From the NCBI RefSeq assembly GCF_002188465.1, contig NZ_NINW01000029.1, positions 186,001-250,000 on the forward strand: 64,000 nucleotides of DNA, written 5' to 3'. The notes below the pieces were generated by a model. It made no database searches. It had not been told where the DNA came from and saw nothing but the letters and a program-made list of their open reading frames with translations. Origin of the DNA: Pigmentiphaga sp. NML080357. GTDB taxonomy: Bacteria > Pseudomonadota > Gammaproteobacteria > Burkholderiales > Burkholderiaceae_B. Position numbers and translations under genes: made by a program. Below, piece by piece: positions 28,147 to 40,583 of the stretch; the first letter of the stretch is position 1; every line of letters starts with the position of its first letter.

Positions 28147-30323
28147 ATGGCGGAGCGTTCGTTCGCGAACGAAGTCGGCAAGCTGAGGCTGGGCGAGGGC
28201 GAGGAGTTCCGGGGGGAAGGGATACTCGCGGTCACCAAGGCCCTGTTGCAGTCGGGGGTGTCTTATGTGGCCGGTTACCAGGGCGCGCCGATTTCGCACT
28301 TGATGGACGTGCTGACCGACGCCAATGACATCCTCGCGGAGCTGGGGGTGCATTTCGAGCACAGCGCTTCGGAGGCGACGGCGACCGCGACGCTGGCGGC
28401 GTCGGTGAATTACCCGCTTCGGGGCGCGGTCACGTTCAAGTCGACGGTGGGCACGAACGTGGCCTCCGACGCGCTGGCCAACCTGGCCTCGGGGGGCGTG
28501 ACGGGCGGGGCGCTGCTGATCGTGGGCGAGGATTACGGCGAGGGCTCCAGCATCATGCAGGAACGCTCGCATGCGTTCGCGATGAAATCGCAGGTCTGGC
28601 TGCTCGATCCGCGGCCGAACCTGGAAAGCATGGTGCGGGCGGTCGAGCAGGGGTTCGAGTTGTCCGAGGCCAGCAACACGCCGGTCATGCTGCAATTGCG
28701 CATCCGCGCCTGTCACGTGCACGGCCGGTTCAAGACGCGGGCCAACAAGCGCCCGGGCTATACGCTCAAGGACGCAATCGAGAATCCCGAGCGCGACGTC
28801 AACCGCATCGTGCTGCCGCCGGCCTCCTATCTGCACGAGCAGGAGAAGATCGCCAAGCGCTGGCCGGCCGCCGTGCGCTATATCGTCGACCATGGGCTGA
28901 ACGAGTTCTTCGCCGCCGACGCCCGCGACGTCGGCATCGTCATGCAGGGCGGCATGTACAACGGCGTGTTGCGGGCGCTGGAGCTGCTGGGGCTGGCCGA
29001 TCCGTTCGGCCGTTCGCAGATACCGCTGTACGTGCTGAACGTGACTTATCCGCTGGTGGACGAGGAGTTCGTCCGCTTCTGCGCGGGCAAGCGCAGCATC
29101 CTGATAGTGGAAGAGGGGCAGCCCGATTACATCGAGCAGGCGGTCCATGCGATCCTGCGCCGCGCGGACCTGAACACCCGCGTGCACGGCAAGGACGTGC
29201 TGCCGATGGCCGGCGAATACACGGGCGGGGTGCTGCTCAAGGGGCTGGCGGAATACCTGCGCCGCTACGAGCCGGCGCTGCTCGATGGCAGGCCGCTGCC
29301 GCGGGCCGCCCGTTCCGCCGCGCCTGCCCGCATGCCGGACAATCCCAAGGCGTTCGCCATCCAGCGCGCCGCCGACCAGGTGCAGGGACGGCCGCCGTCG
29401 TTCTGCACGGGATGCCCGGAACGGCCGATCTTCACCGCCATCAAGCTGGTCGAGCGCGAACTGGGGCGGCACCACATCAGCTGCGACATCGGCTGCCACC
29501 TGTTTTCGGTGCTGCCGCCGTTCAACCTGGGCGCGACGACCATGGGGTACGGCCTGGGATGGGCCGGCGCGTCGGCCCTGAACACGCGCGAGACCTCGCG
29601 GCGCACGATTTCCATCATGGGCGACGGCGGCTTCTGGCACAACGGACTGACCAGCGGCGTGGGCAATGCCGTCTTCAACGAAACCGACAACGTGCTGCTG
29701 GTGGTGGACAACGGCTACTCGGCCGCCACGGGGGGGCAGGACGTGCTGTCGTCCAAGGCGGAGAACCCCATCCGCAGCACCAACAACCCGATTGAGAAAG
29801 CCGTGCGCGGCGTGGGCGTGAAATGGGTGCGGACCGTGACGCGCACCTATAGCGTCGCGCAGATGCGCGATACGCTGCGCGAGGCGTTGACCACGCCGGA
29901 AAAAGGCCCCAAGGTGGTCGTGGCCCAGAGCGAGTGCATGCTCAACAAGCAGCGGCGCGTGAAGCCGCTGATGCGCAAGATGATAGGCGAGGGCAAGCGC
30001 GTGGTGCGCGAGCGTTTCGGCGTCGACCCGGACACCTGTACCGGCGATCACTCCTGTATCCGGCTCTCCGGTTGCCCCTCGCTCACCATCCGCGACAATC
30101 CCGATCCGCTGCGCACCGATCCGGTCGCGGCGGTGGTGGACAGCTGCGTCGGCTGCGGCCTGTGCGGCGAGGTATCGCATGCGGCGGTGTTGTGCCCGTC
30201 GTTCTACCGGGCCGAGATCATCAACAATCCGAGCGCCTGGGACAAGTTCCGGGCGCGGATCAGGAAAGCCGTCATCGGCGCCTTGCAGCGCCGCATCGAC
30301 CGGCGGCTGGAGGGGCTGGCGGC

Positions 30324-30327
<4 letters not shown>
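28147..30327 (+). CDS. Indolepyruvate ferredoxin oxidoreductase alpha-type subunit (IorA-like)
   Basis: A 726-residue thiamine-diphosphate enzyme that, in its family, oxidatively decarboxylates aryl pyruvates or related 2-oxoacids to acyl-CoA and reduces ferredoxin. The N-terminal half has the GYQGAPISHLMDVL start and FEHSASEATATATLAASV. The C-terminal half has the TPP site IMGDGGFWHNGLTSGVGNAV. It ends with Fe-S motifs: CTGDHSCIRLSGCPSL and SCVGCGLCGEVSHAAVLCPS. AGGA lies before the ATG at 28147. Its stop overlaps the next gene (ATGA), so the two make one enzyme. Confidence 0.88.
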
Positions 30328-33623
<3,296 letters not shown>

Positions 33624-33627
<4 letters not shown>

Positions 33628-34940
33628 GCTGGCAGATCGCGGCCTGGATCCTGCTGGGCGGATCCACGGTGCTGCTGTTCATCGGCATGCCCGTGGCGCT
33701 CACCTTCATCACTATCAACATCGTCGGCGCCTGGCTCTACATGGGCGGCGAGATCGGGCTCATGCAGCTCGCGCGCAACAGCGTCAGCTCGGTGGCCGCC
33801 TTCTCGCTCACGCCCATCCCGCTGTTCGTGCTGATGGGCGAAGTCCTGTTCCATACGGGGCTCGCCCTCAAGGTGATCGACGGCATCGAGCGCATCATCA
33901 CCCGGGTGCCGGGGCGCCTGGCGGTAGTGGCCGTCGTGGCGGGCACGGTGTTCTCCGCCATCTCGGGCTCGACCATCGCCACCACCGCCATGCTCGGGTC
34001 GCTGATGCTGCCCGTCATGCTGGCCCGCGGCTACCATCCGCGCATCGCGACCGGCCCCATCATGGCCATCGGCGCGGTCGACATGCTGATACCGCCGTCG
34101 GCCCTGACCGTGCTGCTGGGCTCCCTCTCGGGCATTTCCATCTCCAAGCTGCTGATAGGCGGCGTGATGCCGGGCATCATCCTGTCGGTGGCCTTCGTGC
34201 TGTGGATCGTGCTGAGGGTGCGCATCACGCCCAGCTGGGCGCCCGCCGCCGATACCGGCGAGCGGCGCCGCGGCTGGGAGCGCTGGAACCTGTTCGTGGC
34301 CTACGTGCTGCCCACGCTGTCCATCTTCGGCGTGGTGGTGGGCGCCCTGGCCGCGGGCTGGGCCACGCCCACCGAGTGCGCCGCGCTCGGCTCGTTCGCC
34401 ACCATGCTGCTGGCCGTCCTGTACCGCCGGCTGACCTGGGAGGCGCTGGTCAAGTCGCTCAAGGGCACGGCGGCGATCTCGGGCATGATCCTCTTCATCA
34501 TCCTGGGCGCCACCACGTTCGCGCAGATACTGTCGTTCTCGGGCGCGAGCAACGGCCTGGTGGAGATGATCACCGGGCAGGGCCTGTCCACGGGCATGAT
34601 CGTGCTGGGCATGATGCTGATGCTGATCTTCCTCGGCATCTTCGTCGACCAGATCAGCATGATGATGATCACGCTGCCCATCTTCATGCCCATCGTCAAC
34701 GTGCTCGGCATCGACCCGGTCTGGTTCGGGGTGATGTTCCTCATCTGCATGCAGCTCGGGCTCCTGCTGCCTCCGCATGGCCTGCTGCTGATGACCATGC
34801 GGGGCGTGGCGCCGCCCACGGTGTCCATGGGGACCATCTTCGTCGCGGTCGTGCCCTATGTGGTGATGAGCCTGCTGCTGCTTGGGGCGGTGTTCTTCGT
34901 GCCAGGGATCGCGACCTGGCTGCCGAAGTGGATCGGGTAG
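33624..34940 (+). CDS. TRAP transporter large permease (DctM type)
   Basis: A 438-residue ion-coupled permease with about a dozen membrane segments. Family signatures include FSLTPIPLFVLMGEVLFHTG, FSAISGSTIATTAMLGSLMLP and MAIGAVDMLIPPSALTVLLG. Together with the DctP and DctQ-type proteins it would import an organic acid using a sodium or proton gradient. A 13-bp stem-loop (34956-34993) follows. Confidence 0.93.
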
Positions 34941-34955
34941 CGGCGCGGCCCGGCA

Positions 34956-34993
34956 CCTGCCGGCGCTGACTCCTGGGGGGCAGCGCCGGCAGG
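34956..34993 (+). terminator. Strong stem-loop after TRAP operon
   Basis: CCTGCCGGCGCTG pairs perfectly with CAGCGCCGGCAGG around a 12-nt loop, 16 nt after the dctM stop codon. There is no T-run, so it may need Rho or simply stabilise the transcript end. Confidence 0.55.
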
Positions 34994-35153
34994 CCGTCCC
35001 TCCCACATTCTCCGCCAAGCCGTGGCGGCCCAGAAATGAATGCGATCTGCATCATTAATGGGATAATGAGTTCCAGCTATGTGGCTATCGCGCCACCGCC
35101 CCAATGCCTACCATCGCTTCGTCCCGGAGAAGTTTCCGGAATAGGAGAACGCG

Positions 35154-36140
35154 ATGGAGGCAGGAGAGGTGCTGGTCCGGTGGCCCGAGGAAGGCGTCGC
35201 CCGGGTCCCGTTCCAGGTTTTTTCCGACCGCGAGATCTACGAGCGCGAACAACAGCGGATTTTCCGCGGCCCGGTGTGGCAGTTCCTGTGTATCGAACAG
35301 GACATCCCCCAGCCGGGCGACGTCGTGACCTCGTGGATGGGGGAGACCCCGGTAATCGTGGCGCGCGATCATGATGGCGCCATTCACGCGATGGTCAATC
35401 GCTGCGCCCACAAGGGCGCGCTGGTCGCGCTCAAGAGCAGGGACAGCGTCAAGCACCTGACCTGTGTCTATCACGCCTGGTCGTACCGGCTGGACGGATC
35501 GCTGCGGTCCATCGCTTTCCAGAAGGGCGTCAACGGCAAGGGCGGCATGCCCGAGGACTTCGACGTATCCGCGCACCGGCTGCAGCCGGTGCGCGTGCAA
35601 ACCTTCTGCGGGCTGGTATTCGGCACGCTGTCGGACGAGACGCCGCCCCTCGGCGAGTTCCTCGGCCCGCGCATGAGCGCGTTCATCGAGCGCAATTACG
35701 GGGGCATCGTCCTTTCGGACCGCAAGTGGCATCACATCAGCTATTCGAAGCGAGCCACGTTCAACCTGGACAAGGAGTACCTCACCGCCGAAGTGCATTC
35801 GGCCAAGTACGGCGCCAAGCACGGGGATTCCGCGCTCGAAGGTCCCGAGTTGCTGGACGCGTGGGAAGAGTTCGACGACGGCATCACGCACAGCATCCAG
35901 ACCGTCTTTCCCAACGTGGTGTTCCAGTTCACCCTGAATTCGCTGGCAATCCGTTTTTTCGTGCCCAAGGGCGTGGACAAGACCGAACTGATGTGGATAT
36001 TCCTGGGCTACGAGCGGGATACGCCGGAACAGTCGGCCATGCGGATCATGCAATCGAACCTGACGGGGGCGGCGGGGCTGGTCGCGCTCGAGGACGGCTG
36101 CATCAACGAGTTCGTCCAGCGCGGCACCGTGGGGGGGTAA
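35154..36140 (+). pseudogene. Degenerate Rieske-type aromatic ring-hydroxylating oxygenase alpha subunit
   Basis: The frame encodes 328 residues, about 100 short of the usual 420-440. AGGAG 6 nt before the ATG and the N-terminal Rieske domain look healthy (NRCAHKG with Cys84/His86 and CVYHAW with Cys104/His107). The family's iron-binding stretch (NWK...E...DxYH...H) is missing: the sequence jumps from GPRMSAFIERNYGG to SDRKWHHISYSK, consistent with an internal in-frame deletion near residues 171-192. The C-terminal part resumes (HSIQTVFPNVVFQF, SNLTGAAGLVALEDGCINEF) but stops at VQRGTVGG inside a run of seven G, where sequence of another gene begins. It cannot bind the catalytic iron and is probably non-functional. 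Confidence 0.7.
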
Positions 36141-36508
36141 TCCCCAAGGCATATTCGCCGGACGTCATGCTGTCGGCCGTGCGGCTGGTGCTGGCAGGCG
36201 GCGTGTTCGTGCCGCAGATGATGCTCTCCGGCATGCCCGCCCAGCCTGCCTTCGCGCAGGCCCCGTCCGCCGAGGCGCCCGGCGCCGGCCGCTCGACCTC
36301 CCTGGACCAGCTGCGCGGCCTCTTGACCGAACGGCAGATCGACGTGCTGCGCCTGCTCTCGCAGGGCAAGCCCAACAAGCTCATCGCGCGCGACCTCGGC
36401 ATCAGCGAGGGAACCGTCAAGATCCACCTGGCCGCGATCTTCCGCGCGCTCGACGTGCGCAACCGGACCGAGGCGGTGGTGGCGGCCCGGGGGCTGGCGG
36501 GGTTGTAG
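36132..36508 (+). pseudogene. Remnant of a NarL/LuxR-type response regulator (receiver domain lost)
   Basis: In a different frame from the Rieske remnant, the sequence begins abruptly at GVIPKAYSPDVMLSAVRLVL, which is the end of a receiver domain (the conserved PK before the last helix). A linker and an intact LuxR helix-turn-helix follow (LTERQIDVLRLLSQGKPNKL, IARDLGISEGTVKIHLAAIF). The first about 90 residues, including the phosphorylated Asp, are gone. An in-frame ATG at 36167 could still give a DNA-binding fragment of about 113 residues. No promoter is evident. The damaged start coincides with the damaged end of the Rieske gene, so one deletion probably fused them. Confidence 0.75.
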
Positions 36509-36513
36509 GCGGG

Positions 36514-37821
36514 TCAGGCCAGGCGCCCGGCCATCTCTCGTATCACCGTATGGACGATCGCGCGCACGCAGCGCGCTTCGCCCGCCCGCCCTGCAGCCAA
36601 AGCCCGGCGACTGTCCGCGCCTGTTGCTTCGGCTTCGAACGCCTTGCATAAGCTGTCGGCTGCCGAGACGACGCGACGCCGATAAGTGTCGAGCAGGCGT
36701 TCCGATGTACCGCGATTTATTCCTAACTCGCCTCCGGCTGCGATCATCAATCGTCGATCGATTTGCGAGAAGCGCTGCGCATCCAGGATGGGCCATGCCA
36801 GTCGGGTGGCATGCGGCCAGTCCTGTTTGTCGAAGGCGCGCGATTCGTAGACCGAGGTGCTGACCAGGTCGTAGTGAGGAGCCGGCTGCACGCCGGTAGC
36901 CGAAACCAGAAAGCTGAGGTTCTTCAAGTGCGCATCGCCGTTGCCCGTCAGCATATTGAAAACCAGCCAGCTGAATAGCCGGGTGCGCGCGACGGCCGGG
37001 CTGCGGCACGCGGCGGCCAGCCGGGCGAGGTTTTCCATGCTCCCCTGCGCATACTTGAAGCTGCGATCCAGCCCCAGAAGCTGGCAGGCATCGATGGCAT
37101 GAAGGCGGATTGCCTTTCCTTCCCGCAAAGCGCGGTCGAACCGGTCGACGATGTAGACGGGTTCCGGCACGTAGCGTCGGTGTACGGCCGGCACGATCAG
37201 CCCGGACTCGGCCGCTAGGCGCATCACGAACCATTCGTTGACGACGCAGTGGGGATAGTCGGGATCCGGATGCTCGGGCTTCAGGATTTGCAGCGACGGC
37301 AGGGTGCCCGAGGGCTCATACAGGACATCGTCGCGTATGACGACGGCGAGCTTGTGCTGCGCCCCGGCGAGCGACATGCGCTTGACCGCTCCATGAGTCA
37401 GCGCGACGCGCGGCAGCCGGCGGATGCGCTGCGACAACTCCTTGTCGGAAAGGGGGCGCAGGGCATCTTCGGTGTCCTCCTGTGGCGCGCCGGGAGGCAG
37501 TAGCGCGAGCGAACCGGCGGTTTCGGCGCCGTAGTAGGCTAGCAGGCCAAAGGCATCTGCCGTATCGAGCCGGGCGTCCGCGGCCAATAGCGTGCGCTGG
37601 CCCTCCTCCGGCAGCAGGTTATCGAAGTACCACTGCACCGGGCGTACGGTGGCTCCGTCGACCAAGGGCTCGGGCTGCAAGGGCAGATGCGGGCTCAACG
37701 GGTACCGTCCGCCAAAGGCCAGCCAGGCTTCGCTGTATTGGAAGGCCCAGAGGCCGTCCTGTTCGCGAAGCTCGCCCACACGATACTCGTTGATGCTGAC
37801 GATCAGGGTGCGCGGCATCAT
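36514..37821 (-). CDS. hipA: HipA-type serine/threonine kinase toxin
   Basis: A 435-residue toxin of the HipBA system; HipA kinases phosphorylate targets such as glutamyl-tRNA synthetase and slow growth. Key parts are intact: the Gly-rich loop with the autophosphorylatable Ser150 (RMSLAGAQHKL), the catalytic Asp296 in GNGDAHLKN and the metal-binding Asp318 in PHYDLV. The C-terminal tail is somewhat longer than in E. coli. Its ATG overlaps the hipB stop. It should be controlled by HipB binding to the palindromes at 38090-38212. Confidence 0.92.
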   Translation of the reverse strand: MMPRTLIVSINEYRVGELREQDGLWAFQYSEAWLAFGGRYPLSPHLPLQPEPLVDGATVRPVQWYFDNLLPEEGQRTLLAADARLDTADAFGLLAYYGAETAGSLALLPPGAPQEDTEDALRPLSDKELSQRIRRLPRVALTHGAVKRMSLAGAQHKLAVVIRDDVLYEPSGTLPSLQILKPEHPDPDYPHCVVNEWFVMRLAAESGLIVPAVHRRYVPEPVYIVDRFDRALREGKAIRLHAIDACQLLGLDRSFKYAQGSMENLARLAAACRSPAVARTRLFSWLVFNMLTGNGDAHLKNLSFLVSATGVQPAPHYDLVSTSVYESRAFDKQDWPHATRLAWPILDAQRFSQIDRRLMIAAGGELGINRGTSERLLDTYRRRVVSAADSLCKAFEAEATGADSRRALAAGRAGEARCVRAIVHTVIREMAGRLA

Positions 37822-38087
37822 CGCCCGTTTCCACGTGCCGCCATATCACGGGCAACTCGCTCCGCCGTGTCGTCCGGTACGTCGAGGATGACTTCGATCC
37901 CCAACCCCCTCAACACTTGGAACAGTTTGCCCCACTGGACGGTTTCACCGCCGCGCTCGATCTTGCCGAGAAAGTTCTCGCTCACGCCTATGCTGCCAGC
38001 GGCATCGTCCTGCCGGATACCCTGGGCTTTGCGGGCCGAGCGAACGATAGGGCCGAGCTCCTCGGCACTCTTGAGAGTGATTTTCAT
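37818..38087 (-). CDS. hipB: HipB-type antitoxin (XRE helix-turn-helix)
   Basis: An 89-residue protein with a helix-turn-helix (RSARKAQGIRQDDAAGSIGV, then ENFLGKIERG) followed by a short beta-type tail (LFQVLRGLGIEVILDVPDD), typical of HipB dimers. It should neutralise HipA and repress the operon. GAGGA lies 5 nt upstream of the ATG and is itself part of an operator-like palindrome, so HipB binding would mask the ribosome site's DNA and promoter. Confidence 0.9.
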   Translation of the reverse strand: MKITLKSAEELGPIVRSARKAQGIRQDDAAGSIGVSENFLGKIERGGETVQWGKLFQVLRGLGIEVILDVPDDTAERVARDMAARGNGR

Positions 38088-38089
38088 AG

Positions 38090-38111
38090 AATCCTCACGA
38101 TAGTGAGGATT
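38090..38111. promoter_or_regulatory. hip operator-like palindrome 1
   Basis: AATCC-N12-GGATT. It is the centre of a perfect 18-bp inverted repeat (38081-38098 and 38103-38120, 4-bp spacer), covering the hipB ribosome site and start codon. A possible minus-strand -10 box (TAGAAT) overlaps its right end, at 38109-38114. Confidence 0.7.
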
Positions 38112-38140
38112 CTATGAAAAGTCAGCCAACTGCACAACAA

Positions 38141-38162
38141 AATCCTCAAGATTGTGCGGAAT
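38141..38162. promoter_or_regulatory. hip operator-like palindrome 2
   Basis: AATCC-N12-GGAAT, sharing the inner TCAAGATTGTG core with the first copy. Its centre lies 51 bp from palindrome 1. Confidence 0.65.
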
Positions 38163-38190
38163 TTCGTTGGCGAGTTTCCTTCATGTATGA

Positions 38191-38212
38191 AGTCCTCGCG
38201 ATTGTAAGGATT
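38191..38212. promoter_or_regulatory. hip operator-like palindrome 3
   Basis: AGTCC-N12-GGATT, with the inner TCGCGATTGTAA core. Its centre lies 50 bp from palindrome 2, about five helical turns. Confidence 0.65.
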
Positions 38213-38253
38213 TCACCCATCGACATCCTCCGTTGGGGATGGCCTGCCCTGGG

Positions 38254-39426
38254 TCAGACGACCCCCCGCTCGCGCATCCTGGCGATGGCGTCCCCGGAAT
38301 AGCCGTGTTCCCGCAGGATGAGATCGGCATGCTCGCCGGGTGACGGGATCGTCCCCGCTTGCCCGGGAGTCCGGAGAAAACGCGGCGCCGGCGCGGGCTG
38401 GACGACCCCCTCGATTTCCACGAACGCCTGCCTGGCGAGGTGGTGGGGATGCCCCGGCGCCTCCCGCATATCCAGGACGGGCGTGACGCAGGCATCGGCG
38501 CCGGCAAACGCCGCGAGCCACTGGTCGCGCGTCTTGCACAGGAAGGCGGCGGTCAGCTTGCGCTTGAGCCGCGGCCATCGCTCTTCGTCCCATTGATGCC
38601 GGAAGTCCTCGTCATCGGCGAAGCCGCAACCCTCGACCAGCGCCTGATAGAACGGCGCCTCGATCGCCGCCACGGCAACGAAGCCGCCGCCCTTGCAGGC
38701 ATAGGCCGCATAGAACGGCGCGCTGCCATCCAGGAAGTTGCCGCCTCGCCGGCCCGGGTGCCAGCGCTCCATGGCGGCGTATCCGTACAGCATCGACATC
38801 AGCAGCGCCGCGCCATCGCTCATGGCGGCATCCACGACTTGGCCCTGTCCGCTGCGGCGGCTTTCCCACAAGGCCGCCATGATTCCGAAGGCCAGCATCA
38901 TGCCGCCGCCGCCGAAGTCGGCGACCAGGTTCAAGGGCGGAGGCGGGGGATGCCCGGGATCGCCCATGGCGTGCAGCGCGCCCGACAGCGCCAGGAAGTT
39001 CAAGTCGTGGCCGGCCTGGTGCGCCAGCGGGCCGGACTGGCCCCAGCCGCTCATGCGCGCATAGACCAGGGCGGGCCGGGCCTGAAGGCATTCGTCGGGA
39101 CCCAGTCCCAGCCGCTCCAGCACGCCCGGCCGGAAACCCTCGATCAGTACGTCGGATCGGCGGACCAGGCTCATGACCACCGAAGGGGCGTCCGGATGCT
39201 TGAGGTCCATCGCGAGGCTGCGGCGGCCGCGCTGCAGGACATCGGCGTTGCCCGACGCCGCCCGGGGGCGGCCATGCCGGCGATCGATGCGCGTGACGAT
39301 GGCTCCCATGTCCGCCAGCACCATCGCGGCAAAAGGAGCCGGGCCTATGCCGGCGAACTCCAGCACTCGCAATCCTTCCAGCGGACCTGCCATCTCGGGG
39401 TTCCTTGTCGGGGCCGCCGTCTTCAT
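38254..39426 (-). CDS. CaiB/BaiF family protein, alpha-methylacyl-CoA racemase type
   Basis: A 390-residue family III CoA-transferase fold protein. It fits the alpha-methylacyl-CoA racemase (AMACR) branch: LEFAGIGPAPFAAMVLADMG near the N-terminus, the catalytic His140 in HQAGHDLNFLALSG and Asp170 in NLVADFGGGGM. AMACR inverts the alpha-methyl centre of 2-methylacyl-CoAs, usually before beta-oxidation. The ATG at 39426 overlaps the stop of the Bug gene upstream. A close relative is encoded at 47465-48583. Confidence 0.88.
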   Translation of the reverse strand: MKTAAPTRNPEMAGPLEGLRVLEFAGIGPAPFAAMVLADMGAIVTRIDRRHGRPRAASGNADVLQRGRRSLAMDLKHPDAPSVVMSLVRRSDVLIEGFRPGVLERLGLGPDECLQARPALVYARMSGWGQSGPLAHQAGHDLNFLALSGALHAMGDPGHPPPPPLNLVADFGGGGMMLAFGIMAALWESRRSGQGQVVDAAMSDGAALLMSMLYGYAAMERWHPGRRGGNFLDGSAPFYAAYACKGGGFVAVAAIEAPFYQALVEGCGFADDEDFRHQWDEERWPRLKRKLTAAFLCKTRDQWLAAFAGADACVTPVLDMREAPGHPHHLARQAFVEIEGVVQPAPAPRFLRTPGQAGTIPSPGEHADLILREHGYSGDAIARMRERGVV

Positions 39427-40397
39427 TCAGCCTTGATGCCGGCCTGCCGGATGACGGTATGCCATTTCCTTGTTTCCGAGGCCTGGAAGGCGGCCAATTC
39501 CTCGGGCGTGGTCAACGCGACCTCGGCGCCTATCTCCGCCAGCTTCGAGCGCACCTGAGGCGCCTGGAAGGCGCTGCTGACTTCCGCATGGAGCTTCTTG
39601 ACGATCGGAGCCGGCGTTCCCGCCGGCGCGTAGAGCGCGAACCACGTGTAGGCCTCGTAGCCGGGTACGCCGCTCTCGGCCAGTGTCGGGACGTTCGGCA
39701 TGGCATGGGTGCGGCGGCCCGCGGTCGTCGCAAGCACGCGGAATTTTCCGGCCTGGATCTGGGGGATGGCTTGCGGACCCAATTCGATCATCATGTCCAC
39801 CTGTTTGCCCAGCAATCCCAGCAAGGCCTGGCTGCTGCCCCGGTAGGTCACGGGCAGGATCGAGATGCCCGCCATTTCCTTTAGCAGTTCGACGTTGGTG
39901 TGTTGCGAGAGCCCGTTGCCGGTCGACGCATAGGTCAGCTTGCCGGGATTCGCCTTGGCGTACGCCAGGAACTCCTGCATGTTCGTGGCGGGCACGTCGG
40001 GATGTACCACGAGGTAGCTCGGCATGACGGCGAGCCGCGCAATGGGAGCAAAGTCCTTGACCGGATCGTAGGGCATCTGGCGGATAAGGCTGGGGCTGAC
40101 GGCGAACGGCCCGGTGGAGCCGATGACCAGGGTGTAGCCGTCGGGCGCCGATTTCGCCGCCGCTTCGGTGCCGATCAGGCCGCCCGCGCCGGTCTTGTTC
40201 TCCACGACGACGGCCTGGCCCCACGCCTTCTGCAAGGCTTCGGCGGTCAGCCGGGCCATCATGTCGAATGCGCCGCCGGGAGGCTGCGAGGCGATGATCT
40301 TGATGGGGCGGCTCGGATACGCCGGCGGCGCGTCCGCCCAGGACGCCGTGCTGGCGAGCGCCGCCAGTGCTGCTCCTACGCTTCTCATGGTGACCAT
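39423..40397 (-). CDS. Bug-family (TctC-type) periplasmic binding protein
   Basis: A 324-residue exported binding protein; the mature part begins PPAYPSRPIKIIASQPPGGA, with VENKTGAGGLIGTEAAAKSA and ILPVTYRGSSQALLGLLGKQ. GAGGAG lies 5 nt before the ATG at 40397. It forms a two-gene unit with the AMACR-type gene (4-bp overlap). A 14-bp palindrome at 40483-40496 lies 86 bp upstream and matches the one before the enoyl-CoA hydratase gene, tying this unit to the TetR-linked module. Confidence 0.92.
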   Translation of the reverse strand: MVTMRSVGAALAALASTASWADAPPAYPSRPIKIIASQPPGGAFDMMARLTAEALQKAWGQAVVVENKTGAGGLIGTEAAAKSAPDGYTLVIGSTGPFAVSPSLIRQMPYDPVKDFAPIARLAVMPSYLVVHPDVPATNMQEFLAYAKANPGKLTYASTGNGLSQHTNVELLKEMAGISILPVTYRGSSQALLGLLGKQVDMMIELGPQAIPQIQAGKFRVLATTAGRRTHAMPNVPTLAESGVPGYEAYTWFALYAPAGTPAPIVKKLHAEVSSAFQAPQVRSKLAEIGAEVALTTPEELAAFQASETRKWHTVIRQAGIKAE

Positions 40398-40482
40398 GGT
40401 GTCTCCTCTTTGTTTTGGCCGGCCCGGCCCGCGCAGGTTCGCGAACCTGCCGGGGCGTTCCCGGTGGCAGTCATTCTGCTAC

Positions 40483-40496
40483 CGCACGATCGTGCG
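40483..40496. promoter_or_regulatory. Palindromic operator candidate, copy 1
   Basis: CGCACGATCGTGCG is a perfect 14-bp palindrome upstream of the Bug/AMACR unit. Its core, GCACGATCGTGC, recurs at 46549-46560 upstream of the enoyl-CoA hydratase operon. The neighbouring TetR protein is the natural candidate to bind both. Confidence 0.65.
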
Positions 40497-40583
40497 AACA
40501 ATAGAGGTTTCCTCACACGGCGCGACCTGGGGTCACGCTGCGATCGAGGGCGTAGGAGGCTCGCTCGAGACGCGAGCGGGTGT

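Noticed and set aside
35079-35144. A 21-codon frame with a TAG stop just before the Rieske remnant
   Set aside because: It is too short to support as a leader peptide, has no clear ribosome site and no pattern of regulatory codons.
38114-38302. A 62-codon plus-strand frame starting in the hip palindrome
   Set aside because: Its start is the mirror image of the hipB start and it runs into the 3' end of the AMACR-type gene; I list the palindrome as an observation but not the frame as a gene.
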